Of a stretch of DNA of 64,000 nt, positions 1 to 8,649 are shown in pieces (position 1 is the stretch's first letter; each line of letters opens with the position of its first letter). Origin of the DNA: Caulobacter vibrioides (lineage in GTDB: Bacteria > Pseudomonadota > Alphaproteobacteria > Caulobacterales > Caulobacteraceae); NCBI RefSeq assembly GCF_002858865.1, contig NZ_PJRR01000005.1:1-64000 (forward strand), written 5' to 3'. The position numbers and the translations under genes are program-made. The notes below the pieces were generated by a model. It did no database searches, was not told where the DNA came from, and saw nothing but the letters and a program-made list of their open reading frames with translations.

Positions 1-132
1 TCCGATCCCACGCCGCGTCGCTCAGCACTAGCCGATCCATCACACCCAAGACCGCCTCCAAAAGACAGCCTTGAATCACGCATCAGCGATCCTGGGAATC
101 CTTAGAGTCCACACCACCTAGTCGGTCGATGG

Positions 133-1704
133 ATGGACGAAAAGTGGGATGACCTCAAGAAGCCGGTCAGAGACGCCGAGAAAGGCAACCAGTTGAATAC
201 CTTTCCGGAGTTGTCCATCGCCTTCTGGCGTTGGTCGATCTGGAAAATGTTCGAGAGCGAGAATGCGCCTAAGCGCGGGGTGATCGCCTTCATTTCGAAC
301 CGCAAGTACCTGACCGGCTGGCCCTATGCCGGGCTGCGCAAGATGATGCGAGAGCGTTTCGACCGCATCGAGATCATCGACCTACGCGGAGATGTGCGGC
401 GCGGAGCCCGTGGCGACATAGAGCGCGATCAAGGTGTGTTCAATATTCAGGTCGGCACCTGCATCACCTTGGCCATAGCGGATGGTTCCAAGGCCGAGGG
501 AACGCTTGCTGACGTGATCTACAATGATGCCTGGATGCACGAGCATGTTTCGCGGAGGGCGAAACTCGACTGGATGCTGGAGGGCGAAGAAGCTGGTGTG
601 CTGCCGGATAGTGTGAATGTGGAACGCAACGCACTGGAAGACATGCGACCACTGCCCTTTATGAATGGCGATCTAATTTCTGTGAGAGAGGCCTTTTCAT
701 TCGCTAAATCTGGAATGAAATCTGGAAATGATGACGCCCTCGTCGGATTCGATAGAATAAAGCTACGCAAATCTGTAGAGGAATTCATAAAAGATAAAAT
801 AACGACGTATATTGATGCGCGCGAAACTTATTACTCTTATAGACCTTTGGACAGGCGGTGGTTCTACAACGATCCAACCCTTCTAAACAGGCGCGGCCCT
901 CAAATGCAGAGCGTTTGGGGAGATAACAACGTTGGCCTCTACGCTCTGCCCGCTGCGACTGGGGAAGGCCCCGCAGTCTGGTGTCACGGGCTGCTACCTG
1001 ACTACCATGCGCTAAGGGGTAACAACGGCGGCTACGCCTTTCCGCTCTATGACCGCCGCCCCGGCCATGGACCATTCAATCTTAACGCCGACCTGATCGC
1101 TGCTTTGGAACTGGCTTATGGTTCCACTGTCGAGCCAGAGGCGGTCTTCGACGCCATCCTGTGCCTGCTGTCGGCATCCTCATACACGACCCGATTCGCC
1201 GAGGATCTGGAGGACGTTTTCCCGCACGTCCCGTTCCCTGCGGCGCGGACGTTGTTTGATGAAGCCGCTAAGCTCGGCGCCGAAATCCGCGCGGTAGAAA
1301 CCTTCGCGCGTGCCCCTGCTGCCAGCGTGATGAAGGGGCTGGCGATGAACGAGACGGCGGCGACAGGACCTCTGGCGTCGGTGACCTACGAGGATGGCAC
1401 GATCGCTCTCTGTGCCGACGGATCGGGTAAGATCACGGGGATTCCGGAGCCTGTCTGGTCCTTCGCCGTGAGCGGCTACCGCGTTTTGCAGCGCTGGATT
1501 TCGGCGCGTGAAGGTCAGGTGATCGATGCTGAGTTCGTGCCGCAGTTGCGCGATGTTGCCGGACGCATCGCCGAATTGATTGACCTGTTTGCATCCGCCG
1601 ATAGCATTCTCCTACGAACCTTGGCTGATCCGTTGAGTCGCGCCGCGCTCAGCCTAGCCGCCCTAAACTCTGCCCCTGTTGAGCCTGCTGCCGCCGATGA
1701 ATGA
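133..1704 (+). pseudogene. Type ISP restriction-modification enzyme, C-terminal part (5'-truncated)
   Basis: The 523-residue product resembles the C-terminal half of type ISP (single-polypeptide) restriction-modification enzymes and related N6-adenine methylases. Residues 1-110 look like the end of the methyltransferase fold (PELSIAFWRW, GVIAFISNRKYLTG, IIDLRGDVRRG), and residues 230-370 resemble the C-terminal specificity domain (YYSYRPLDRRWFYND, then GGYAFPLYDR). The NPPY/NPPF catalytic motif and the nuclease and helicase parts are absent. All three forward frames contain stops between positions 1 and 132, including an in-frame TAG at 103-105, so the ORF is not joined to an intact N-terminus here. 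Bases 660-900 are clearly AT-richer than the rest, as is common in horizontally acquired recognition domains. The stop overlaps the next gene. It is probably a remnant; a separately translated specificity protein is the alternative. Confidence 0.7.
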
Positions 1705-2002
1705 TCAGACCGACCTGTTCGGCAATCCTACCGGGGCGAACCAACTCAATCTCTTCGGAGAGGGCGAGAACAGGCTAAAGGCTCCGGAACAACCAAAGAT
1801 CGACCACGCTGTGCGGGCGAGAGAGAAGCTTGAGGCGCTGATTGAGCTCGTTAGGCGGGCGCAGAAGATGCCATGGTCGGATCGTGACGTTCGCATGTGG
1901 CAAACTGTGTTTCCTCAGATGGCGAACTGGCTTCCGGAGGAGGAAGCTCGGCAAATGGTGCTTGAATTCGATCAACAGATTGCCCGTTTGAAGGCGGCCT
2001 GA
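1697..2002 (+). CDS. Small hypothetical protein linked to the type ISP gene
   Basis: This 101-residue protein is soluble and acidic to neutral, with no signal peptide or membrane segment. I do not recognise a family. Its N-terminus repeats a short pattern (DLFGN, NLFGEG), and the rest looks helical, ending QMVLEFDQQIARLKAA. I chose the ATG at 1697 because it lies inside the last codons of the upstream restriction-modification ORF (stop 1702-1704), which suggests translational coupling; an in-frame TTG at 1679 would add six residues. The tight overlap suggests it belongs to the same acquired restriction-modification operon, but nothing in the sequence shows its job. Confidence 0.65.
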   Translation: MNDQTDLFGNPTGANQLNLFGEGENRLKAPEQPKIDHAVRAREKLEALIELVRRAQKMPWSDRDVRMWQTVFPQMANWLPEEEARQMVLEFDQQIARLKAA

Positions 2003-2227
2003 AGTCGCCTTGCAACTGCGGGCCGCCGTTTTATCTTCTTGCGTAAATGGACTGGGGTTTCTTGGTCGGCGTAGGGCTCCTGGGGTTTCTCGGGGGCCTT
2101 TCTGCTATCGGGGCAAAGACGTTTACCCCCACCCCTCCCCGCCCCTAACCCCCTGAATTCCCTCACTCCGACCCCGCCCAACACCCCGCTCCGTCCCCGG
2201 TCTCTGGAACGGCCGTATCCTGTGGGC

Positions 2228-3247
2228 ATGAGCAGATCGCACCCCGACGCCCGCCCCACCTGGTTCCGCCTCTCGGACGACTCGTGGGCCCAGATCGCCG
2301 ATGAGTACAAGAACGGCGCGACCGCCGACGCGCTGTCGGCCAAGTGGAAGGTCGCGGCCCGCACGATCTATCGCCGGGCGGGCCTGGGCGGCTGGACCAA
2401 GAAGGCGCACGGCGACGCGGTGGCGCGCGAGCACGCGGCGGCCTTCGAGGCGCAGGCCGAAGCCGCGCGGCGGGCGGCGCTGGGCGGCGCGGGGCCTCTG
2501 CCCGGCGAGCTGTGGCTGACCGGCGATGAGGACGCCGACGCCGAAACCCTCAACGCCTTTGACCCGGCCTTCGCCGCCGCGTCGGGCCGGGCGCCGTCGC
2601 CGCCTCCACCGCCGCCGCCGCTGTCGACCGATCCGTCTGACCTGAAGGCCGCGACGCTGGCGCGGCTGGCGGCGGCGATCCAGTCGGGACGTGACCAGGA
2701 GGCGCTGAGGCTGGCCACCCTGGCCGACCGGCTGACGCGGCTGGCCTCGGCGGACGAGGAAGGGCTGGGGTCGTTTCCGGGCGGCGGCGCGGCCGACGGC
2801 GATGAGCCCTATGACGCCGAGCGGGCGCGCCTGTTGATGACCGGCTTCGTCGACTGGCGGCCGACGCGGGCCCAGGTCGAGCACGAGACGGCCTACATGT
2901 TCCGCTCGATCTACCTGATCGCCCTGGCCATGCTGGTGAAGCCCGACACCGTGCCGGGCCTGTTCAAGCGGCGGGTCAGGCGCTTTCGCCGCGACTATCT
3001 GGGCGAGGATGATCCCGAGGCGATGGAGGCCGCCGAGATCATCACCGAGGCGCTGCTGCGCGAGCAGGAGCTGGTGGCCATGGACTTCACGGGCGGCGAA
3101 CCCCGCCCGGCCCGCAAGCTGCCGGCCCGCACCTGGCCGCCGCCGCGACCGCCCTACCCCTCACGCAAGGACCTGGCCAAGGAGGCCACGCCCCTGCCGC
3201 CGGCCGAGCCGCCGCCCGGGGCGGTGCGGTATGGGCGGCGGCGCTAG
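2228..3247 (+). CDS. Conserved hypothetical protein with N-terminal HTH-like region
   Basis: The protein has 339 residues. Residues 15-50 (SWAQIADEYKNGATADAL then AARTIYRRAGLGGW) have the pattern of a homeodomain-like helix-turn-helix, as in small terminase or transposase-type DNA-binding regions. A low-complexity proline run (about residues 118-128) separates this from an alpha-helical, Arg-rich C-terminal region rich in acidic helices. I used the ATG at 2228; a GTG two codons upstream is also possible. No partner gene is evident, because the upstream 225 bp are non-coding and the downstream gene faces it. Function unknown; DNA binding is an inference from the HTH pattern only. Confidence 0.6.
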   Translation: MSRSHPDARPTWFRLSDDSWAQIADEYKNGATADALSAKWKVAARTIYRRAGLGGWTKKAHGDAVAREHAAAFEAQAEAARRAALGGAGPLPGELWLTGDEDADAETLNAFDPAFAAASGRAPSPPPPPPPLSTDPSDLKAATLARLAAAIQSGRDQEALRLATLADRLTRLASADEEGLGSFPGGGAADGDEPYDAERARLLMTGFVDWRPTRAQVEHETAYMFRSIYLIALAMLVKPDTVPGLFKRRVRRFRRDYLGEDDPEAMEAAEIITEALLREQELVAMDFTGGEPRPARKLPARTWPPPRPPYPSRKDLAKEATPLPPAEPPPGAVRYGRRR

Positions 3248-3271
3248 AGAGCCGGCCGCCCCGCCCTCGCC

Positions 3272-4051
3272 TCACCCGAACGGCGGCTTCAGCCGATAGA
3301 ACCGCGCCTCGCCCAGGAGGTCGTAGACGCGGCGGATACGGAAGGCGTGGGGCTGGGTCTTGGAGAGCTCGTATTCGGCCTGGGACAGGCCGAAGGGGGC
3401 GACCTCGCCGGCCAGGGTGGTCTTGACCACGATCAGGCGCGGGATCTCGTCGAGGCCGAAGCTGATCACGTCGCAGCCCTCGGGGTCGCCGCCGCGCGCG
3501 GGGCGGATGGCGCCGGCCAGGTCCGGGCGACCGCGATCGGAGAGGCGGCGGGCCTCGTGGGCGACGATGCTGGCGATCCCCAGGCCTTTCAGGAAGCGAT
3601 CTTCGGCCTCGCGGCTTCCCATGTCGAACCGCTGGATGGCCTGGATCAGGCGCTCGGTCATCGGCATCGGCTTGGGCGGAGCGGCCTCGATCAGCGGGAC
3701 GGCGCTGGGGGCCGTGAACAGGGCGGCGGGGCGCACGGCGGCGGCCAGCAGGGCGGGCTTGGCGGCTAGCTGCTCCTCGACCGCGTCGAGCAGGGCGTTG
3801 TCATAGGCCCAGCGCGGAGGCTGGTCCTTGAGGATCGGCACGCCGATCAGCGACAGCACCGCCGAGATCTCGCCCTGCTTCCAGCTGATCGGGCCGTCGG
3901 CCTTGCCGGTGACAAAGCGGACGGTGCGGTCGTGGGCGGCGCGGTCGACGGGCTTGCCGGCGAGGGTCTTTTCCAGCTGGGCGACATAGTCGCCCACCAC
4001 CACCGCGAGGTCCGCCCCCGTCCAATCGCGTCCGCCCGATTCCGCCGTCAT
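3272..4051 (-). CDS. DUF3883 domain protein
   Basis: The 259-residue protein ends in a DUF3883-like domain (about residues 150-259). This domain, also found at the end of plant NO VEIN and many bacterial proteins, resembles a PD-(D/E)xK nuclease fold. The diagnostic stretch RLIVVKTTLAGEVAPFGLSQ, followed by E-L-S and RIRRVYDL, is visible. In most relatives the core reads (I)EVKTT; here the acidic residue is replaced by Val, so catalytic activity is doubtful. The N-terminal half (about 1-140) is a separate helical domain with a Pro/Ala-rich linker. The gene converges on the hypothetical gene ending at 3247 and is followed on its own strand by nothing obvious. Confidence 0.7.
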   Translation of the reverse strand: MTAESGGRDWTGADLAVVVGDYVAQLEKTLAGKPVDRAAHDRTVRFVTGKADGPISWKQGEISAVLSLIGVPILKDQPPRWAYDNALLDAVEEQLAAKPALLAAAVRPAALFTAPSAVPLIEAAPPKPMPMTERLIQAIQRFDMGSREAEDRFLKGLGIASIVAHEARRLSDRGRPDLAGAIRPARGGDPEGCDVISFGLDEIPRLIVVKTTLAGEVAPFGLSQAEYELSKTQPHAFRIRRVYDLLGEARFYRLKPPFG

Positions 4052-4096
4052 GGGACGATGATGCGTTAGCCGGGCGCGCGGCGCCAGCGGTGAAGC

Positions 4097-4660
4097 TCAG
4101 CGGCTTGCGCCGGTGGCCATGGTCATGGGCGGGGCGTCCTGCACGGGGGTCTCGTCGTCCTTGAGGCCCGCCGCCGTCATGGCGCGGCGCAGGGTGGTCA
4201 CAGGGGCCTCGGCGCCGACCTTGAAGGTCAGGACGGCGGTCTGGGCGGGGTTGTCGCCGAGGTTGGAAAAGCCCCCCGCCCGCTCGGCGTTGAGCGTGAC
4301 GCCGTAGGTCCGGCCCGCCTGGACGCGGCACAGCAGGACGAAGGTCTTCTGGTCGGCCAGCCGGCGCGGCGTCTTCACGCAGTCCAGCGGCTCGGCGGCG
4401 GCGGCGGGGGCGTAGTTCCAGGCGGTCGGCGACATCTGCTGGTCGAAGGCGACCTTCAGGATCAGCACGCCGGGGGCCACCACCTGGTCCTGGGCGGGAT
4501 AGGAGGAGACCAGCCTGGGCGGCGAGGTCGGCGGCAGGATCAGCACCGGCGACACCGCGTTCGGCGCCTCGGCCGGCGGCTTCTGGGCCTGGGCGGAGGC
4601 GCTGCCCGCGCTCAAGGCGGCGAGGAGGACGGTGACGGGAACCCGGTGACGAAGCGACAT
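4097..4660 (-). CDS. Secreted Ig-like (Big_5/SbsA type) domain protein
   Basis: The 187-residue protein starts with a Sec signal peptide (MSLRHRVPVTVLLAALSAG, cleavage near SASA-QAQ). After a Pro-rich spacer comes a single Ig-like beta domain (about 45-150: PRLVSSYPAQDQVVAP, LILKVAFDQQMSPTAW, TYGVTLNAERAGGFSNLGDN), similar to SbsA/Big_5 Ig-like domains of surface or periplasmic proteins. The longer open frame reaching 4816 lacks a signal peptide, so the ATG at 4660 is the likely start. It is divergent from the small gene at 4724 with 63 bp between starts. The exact role is unknown; a periplasmic or cell-surface binding role is inferred from the fold. Confidence 0.7.
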   Translation of the reverse strand: MSLRHRVPVTVLLAALSAGSASAQAQKPPAEAPNAVSPVLILPPTSPPRLVSSYPAQDQVVAPGVLILKVAFDQQMSPTAWNYAPAAAAEPLDCVKTPRRLADQKTFVLLCRVQAGRTYGVTLNAERAGGFSNLGDNPAQTAVLTFKVGAEAPVTTLRRAMTAAGLKDDETPVQDAPPMTMATGASR

Positions 4661-4723
4661 GTTTCCAGACTGACCTGCGAGCGCGGCCTTCTCAAGGCGC
4701 CCTTGCAGGCCTACATCGCAGGG

Positions 4724-4900
4724 ATGACTGACAAGACCGACACCGCCCCCGAAGGCGAGACGCCGATGCAGCGCGCCCTGCGCCTGAAAAAGGCCGCCCA
4801 GGGCCGCCACGGACACGGCCCGAAAGCCTCCAGCGGCAAGGTCGAGCGCTCCAGCGCCGCCGCGCCGACCGGCAAGTCCAAGCCCTGGATGACGCGATAG
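4724..4900 (+). CDS. Small basic conserved hypothetical protein
   Basis: A 58-residue Lys/Ser/Ala-rich protein (MTDKTDTAPEGETPMQRALR ... KPWMTR). The N-terminal third is acidic and helical and the rest is a basic, probably disordered tail. Nothing marks secretion or membrane insertion. The open frame extends upstream to 4646, but that part overlaps the divergent gene's start, so the ATG at 4724 is preferred. Short proteins with this MQRALRLKKAA core are, as I recall, common in alphaproteobacteria without an assigned function. Confidence 0.6.
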   Translation: MTDKTDTAPEGETPMQRALRLKKAAQGRHGHGPKASSGKVERSSAAAPTGKSKPWMTR

Positions 4901-4922
4901 GGGCTCCCCGCCTCCAGAGCCG

Positions 4923-5675
4923 CTACTTCGGCTTGCGGAACTTCAGGATGAACTGATCGGTCTTGCCGCGAATGGCCGGGTCGAAGACGTTGATCGTGCG
5001 CGCGTCGGCCGGATCGGCCAGCAGCCCGCTTTCAGCTTCCAGCTTGAAGCCCGCCGCCTCGACCTCTTGTTTCACAGCCGCGATGTCGATGCGGTGCAGG
5101 GTGTCGGCGGCGGTGATCCCGGATCCAGCGATGGCGGAATGGTCGATGACCAGAAAGACCCCGCCCGGCTTCAGCGACTTGAAGATCTCGGCGTTGGCCT
5201 TGGCGGCCGTGTCCGTGGGGAACGGCTTCAGGTGCATGTCGTGATAGTTCTGGACGGTGATCACGGCGTCGACATTGTCGGGCAGGTCCAGGGCGGTGAT
5301 CGGGCCGTCCAGAGGCTTGCTGTTGGCCAGGGCTGCCGTCACGGCCTTCAAGCTCTCGCCATACCGGGCCGCAAAGCGGATGAACTCGGCGGGCTGGTAA
5401 GCATAGACCACGCCCTGGGGCCCGACAGCGCCCGAGATGATGCGGGTGAAGTAGCCGCCGCCCATGATGTAGTCGACCACAGTGTCGCCCGGCTTGAGCT
5501 CGGCCATGGCCAAGATCTCGCCCGGACGCCGGGCGGCGTCACGGGCGGTGTCGGCGGCGGGACGGGACGGATCAGCGACCGCCTTGGCGATGTTCGCGGG
5601 AACCTGCGCAAACGCCGGTGCGGCGATCGCGAACGCCAGAACGGCCAAGGCCGGGACCATGAACTTGCGAGCCAT
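4923..5675 (-). CDS. Secreted methyltransferase-like protein (COG4798 type)
   Basis: The 250-residue protein has a clear Sec signal peptide (residues 1-22, ending AAPAFA-Q) followed by a class I methyltransferase-like Rossmann domain. Motif I is recognisable as VVDYIMGGGYFTRII, and the later KPGGVFLVIDHSA is the usual strand-4/5 region. The group matches the predicted methyltransferases of COG4798, which carry signal peptides. Export is odd for a SAM enzyme because SAM is cytoplasmic, so the protein may bind something else. The ATG at 5675 follows a GGGAGG ribosome binding site; the longer upstream extension has no signal peptide. It is divergent from the acylase gene. Confidence 0.75.
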   Translation of the reverse strand: MARKFMVPALAVLAFAIAAPAFAQVPANIAKAVADPSRPAADTARDAARRPGEILAMAELKPGDTVVDYIMGGGYFTRIISGAVGPQGVVYAYQPAEFIRFAARYGESLKAVTAALANSKPLDGPITALDLPDNVDAVITVQNYHDMHLKPFPTDTAAKANAEIFKSLKPGGVFLVIDHSAIAGSGITAADTLHRIDIAAVKQEVEAAGFKLEAESGLLADPADARTINVFDPAIRGKTDQFILKFRKPK

Positions 5676-5838
5676 CGCGCGCCTCCCTGTTGCTTGCCCT
5701 GTCGTAGCAGGCAAGGCCCATTCGGCGAACAGCGTTATCATGAAGTTTCGGCAAGCTTTCGTCGAACCCGGCTCTTTCCACGACCAATCCCTCCCCGCAT
5801 GATCCACACCAACGAACAAGGGATGGGGGGAGACTGGG

Positions 5839-7941
5839 ATGAAGTGGATCCTGCGCGGGATCGGCGGGCTTTTGGCGCTTGTCTTGATCGCCGCCTTGGC
5901 CCTGATCGCCATCGACCGGGCCAGCCTGCCCCAGGCCCCCAGCCGGCAAGCCCTGCTCGACAAGGCCAAGGCCTATGACGTGCGCATCCGGCGCGACGAA
6001 TGGGGCGTGCCGCACATCCTGGGACGCACCGACGCCGACGCCGCCTTTGGCCTCGGCTATGCGCAGAGCGAGGACGACTTCGACACCCTGCAGGACGTGG
6101 TGCTGGCGACGCGCGGCGTCCTGGCCCGCGACAAGGGCGCCGGCGCCGCGCCCACCGACTATGTGGTCTCGCTGCTGGAGGTCTGGCCCACCGTAGACAA
6201 GCATTACGCCGAGCTGCCTGCCGAGCTGCGCGCGATCATGGAGGCCTATGCCGACGGGGTCAGCCTCTATGTCGCCAAGCATCCGGAGAAGGCCAAGCCC
6301 GGCCTGCTGCCGGTGACCGGTAAGGACGTCGCCGCCGGCTTCATCTTCAAGCAGCCGTTCTTCTACGGGCTGGACGGCGAGCTTCGCCGGATCACCGCGC
6401 CCGCCACGAAGGGACCACCGCCCAAGGGCTCCAACGGTCTGGCCACCGCGCCGTCGCGCAGCGTCGACGGCGCCACGCGGCTGCTGGTGAACTCTCACCA
6501 GCCCTACACCGGTCCGGTCGCCTGGTACGAGGCCGTGGTGCAGAGCGGCCAGGGCTGGCATGTCGCCGGCGGCTTCTTCCCCGGCTCGCCGTTCATGCTG
6601 CACGGCCACAACGCCACGCTGGGCTGGGCCAACACGGTCTCCAAGCCCGACCTCGTCGACGTCTATCGCCTGACCCTCAACCCGGCGAACAAGAACCAGT
6701 ACCGGCTGGACGGCCAGTGGAAGGACTTCGACAAGCGCTATGTCACCCTGCGCGCGAAGCTGCTCGGCCCCATCGTCCTGCCGGTGCGCAAGGCCGTGCT
6801 GCGCTCGGCGCACGGGCCGGTGCTGGAGACCGATCACGGCGTCTTCGCCATCCGCTATGCGGGCATGGGCGAGTGGCGTCAGCCCTTGCAGTACTGGCGC
6901 CTGAACCGGGCCCGGACCGTCGAGGACTGGCGCGCCGCCATCGCCACCCACGCCATTCCCAGCCTGAACTATGTCTATGCCGACGCGGCCGGGAACATCG
7001 GCTTCGTGCACAATGGCCAGTATCCGAACCGCAAGGCCAAGGCCGACTGGGGCGGCGTCTTGCCGGGCGATCGCTCCGACCTGATCTGGCAAGGCTATCT
7101 GCCGGTGGAGAACAGCCCGCAGCTGTGGAATCCGAAGTCGGGCCTGGTGTTCAATTCCAACAACACGCCCTTCGAGGCCAGCGAGGCGGCCGACAACCTC
7201 AAGCCGGCGGACTTCCCCGCGTCCATGGGCCTGCAGACCAACATGACCAACCGCGCCTGGCGGGCCCTGGAAACCTACGGCGCCGACCGCGCGCTCACCG
7301 ACGCCAGCTTCCGCGCTCACAAGTTCGACGTCGCCTTCAGCGACCGCTCCAGCGTCATGGCGATGGTGGGCGAGGTGCTGGCAGTCGATCCCAAGGGCGA
7401 CGCCGATCTGGCCGAGGCCCAGCGCATCCTGCGCGCCTGGGACAAGAAGGCCGACCGCGCCAATCGCGGCGCGCCCCTGGCCGCCCTGATGAGCCAGCCG
7501 ATCCTGTTCGCCAATACGAACGGCGATCCGGCCCCCGCCCCGATCGACAGCCTGCGCGCGGCGATCAAGACCCTGAAGACCCACTTTGGTCGCCTCGATC
7601 CCGAATGGGGCGAGGTCAATCGGATCCGGCGCGGAACGGTGGACCTTCCGATCGACGGCGCCGCCGACACCTTCCGTTCGGTCTGGGGCAAGCCTCAGAA
7701 GGACGGGACCACCACCGCCGACGGGGGCGACACCTTCGTGATGTTCGTGACCTGGGACAAGGCGGGCGCCCTGCGGTCGGACAGCATTCACCAGTTCGGT
7801 TCGGCGACGCTGGACGCGGCCTCGCCGCACTACGCCGACCAGACGCCCTTGTTTGTGGCGATGAAGACCAAGCCGGTGCGCTTCACCGAGGACCAGTTGC
7901 AAGGTCACATCAAGGTCGACTATCGCCCCGGGGAACGATGA
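5839..7941 (+). CDS. Penicillin acylase family Ntn-hydrolase (acyl-homoserine-lactone acylase-like)
   Basis: This 700-residue precursor has an N-terminal hydrophobic segment (about residues 5-27) for export or anchoring, then a penicillin-amidase family alpha chain, and a beta chain starting at the catalytic Ser198 in KGSNGLA, where self-cleavage exposes the N-terminal nucleophile. Supporting motifs are LLVNSHQPYTGPVAWYEA, GGFFPGSPFMLHGHNATLGW and the AGNIGFVHNGQYPNR region. The family hydrolyses amide bonds of N-acyl-homoserine lactones, aculeacins or penicillins; the sequence does not reveal the substrate. Length is normal for the AHL and aculeacin acylase branch. It stands alone, divergent from the methyltransferase-like gene. 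Confidence 0.85.
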   Translation: MKWILRGIGGLLALVLIAALALIAIDRASLPQAPSRQALLDKAKAYDVRIRRDEWGVPHILGRTDADAAFGLGYAQSEDDFDTLQDVVLATRGVLARDKGAGAAPTDYVVSLLEVWPTVDKHYAELPAELRAIMEAYADGVSLYVAKHPEKAKPGLLPVTGKDVAAGFIFKQPFFYGLDGELRRITAPATKGPPPKGSNGLATAPSRSVDGATRLLVNSHQPYTGPVAWYEAVVQSGQGWHVAGGFFPGSPFMLHGHNATLGWANTVSKPDLVDVYRLTLNPANKNQYRLDGQWKDFDKRYVTLRAKLLGPIVLPVRKAVLRSAHGPVLETDHGVFAIRYAGMGEWRQPLQYWRLNRARTVEDWRAAIATHAIPSLNYVYADAAGNIGFVHNGQYPNRKAKADWGGVLPGDRSDLIWQGYLPVENSPQLWNPKSGLVFNSNNTPFEASEAADNLKPADFPASMGLQTNMTNRAWRALETYGADRALTDASFRAHKFDVAFSDRSSVMAMVGEVLAVDPKGDADLAEAQRILRAWDKKADRANRGAPLAALMSQPILFANTNGDPAPAPIDSLRAAIKTLKTHFGRLDPEWGEVNRIRRGTVDLPIDGAADTFRSVWGKPQKDGTTTADGGDTFVMFVTWDKAGALRSDSIHQFGSATLDAASPHYADQTPLFVAMKTKPVRFTEDQLQGHIKVDYRPGER

Positions 7942-8026
7942 ACGATTGAGCTGAGCCGTTCAGCCGCCGTTCAGTTGGCGAGCGGTTATCTCGCTTCAAC
8001 GATCAAGCCTCAGTTGGGGGAACATC

Positions 8027-8638
8027 ATGCGTAAGACCTTCGCGCTCGCCGCCCTGTCCGTTCTGGCCCTGTCCGCCTTGGGTATGGCCGGCTCGGCTGC
8101 GGCCCAGGCCCCCTATTGGAACGGCCGCTATGACGATCCGCCGCGCGGCTCCTACACCCGCTCGTGCCGTGAGATCACCGCCTTCAACGGCCAGGTCTGG
8201 GCGCGTTGCCAGACCGATCGCGGCGGCTGGGAATGGAGCAGCGCCCGCGTCCGCGAATGCGGCGCTCAGGGCCTTGAGAACCGCGACGGCCGCCTGCAGT
8301 GCGCCGGCTTCGTCGGCCCGGGCCAGGGCGGCGGCGGCTGGAACGGCGGCGGCGGTCGTCCGCCCTACGGTGGTGGCGGTGGCGGCTATCGGGGCGACAT
8401 CCTGATGTTCGAGGACACCGGCTATCAGGGGCGTGTCTACGAGGTTGTGGGCGACACGCCCGATCTCGACATCGCCCGCTTCAATGACCGGGCCTCGTCG
8501 ATCCGCATCGTCCGCGGTCAGTGGGAGATCTGCGAGCACGCCAACTACCAGGGCCGCTGCAGCCGCCTGGACGCCGATCAGTTCGTTCTGCCCCGCGAGT
8601 GGAACGACGCCATCAGTTCGATCCGTCGCGTTCGCTAG
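8027..8638 (+). CDS. Secreted CVNH + beta/gamma-crystallin domain protein
   Basis: The 203-residue protein begins with a signal peptide (to about residue 27, AGSAAA-QA). A small cyanovirin-N-like (CVNH) unit follows (about 38-90: GSYTRSCREITAFNGQVWAR, SSARVRECG, L-Q-C-A-G), then a Gly-rich linker (about 98-123) and a C-terminal beta/gamma-crystallin domain with two Greek-key motifs (DILMFEDTGYQGRVYEV and WEICEHANYQGRCSRL). CVNH units often bind glycans and beta/gamma-crystallin motifs often bind calcium; neither has been shown here. Start at 8027 follows a GGGGGA ribosome binding site. The next gene, 11 bp downstream, encodes a paralogous crystallin domain. Confidence 0.8.
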   Translation: MRKTFALAALSVLALSALGMAGSAAAQAPYWNGRYDDPPRGSYTRSCREITAFNGQVWARCQTDRGGWEWSSARVRECGAQGLENRDGRLQCAGFVGPGQGGGGWNGGGGRPPYGGGGGGYRGDILMFEDTGYQGRVYEVVGDTPDLDIARFNDRASSIRIVRGQWEICEHANYQGRCSRLDADQFVLPREWNDAISSIRRVR

Positions 8639-8649
8639 GGGGGTCTTCG

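Noticed and set aside
5572..7908. A 778-codon minus-strand frame opposite the acylase gene
   Set aside because: The translation is low-complexity with no domain; the acylase on the plus strand has a signal segment, nucleophile Ser198 and ribosome binding site.
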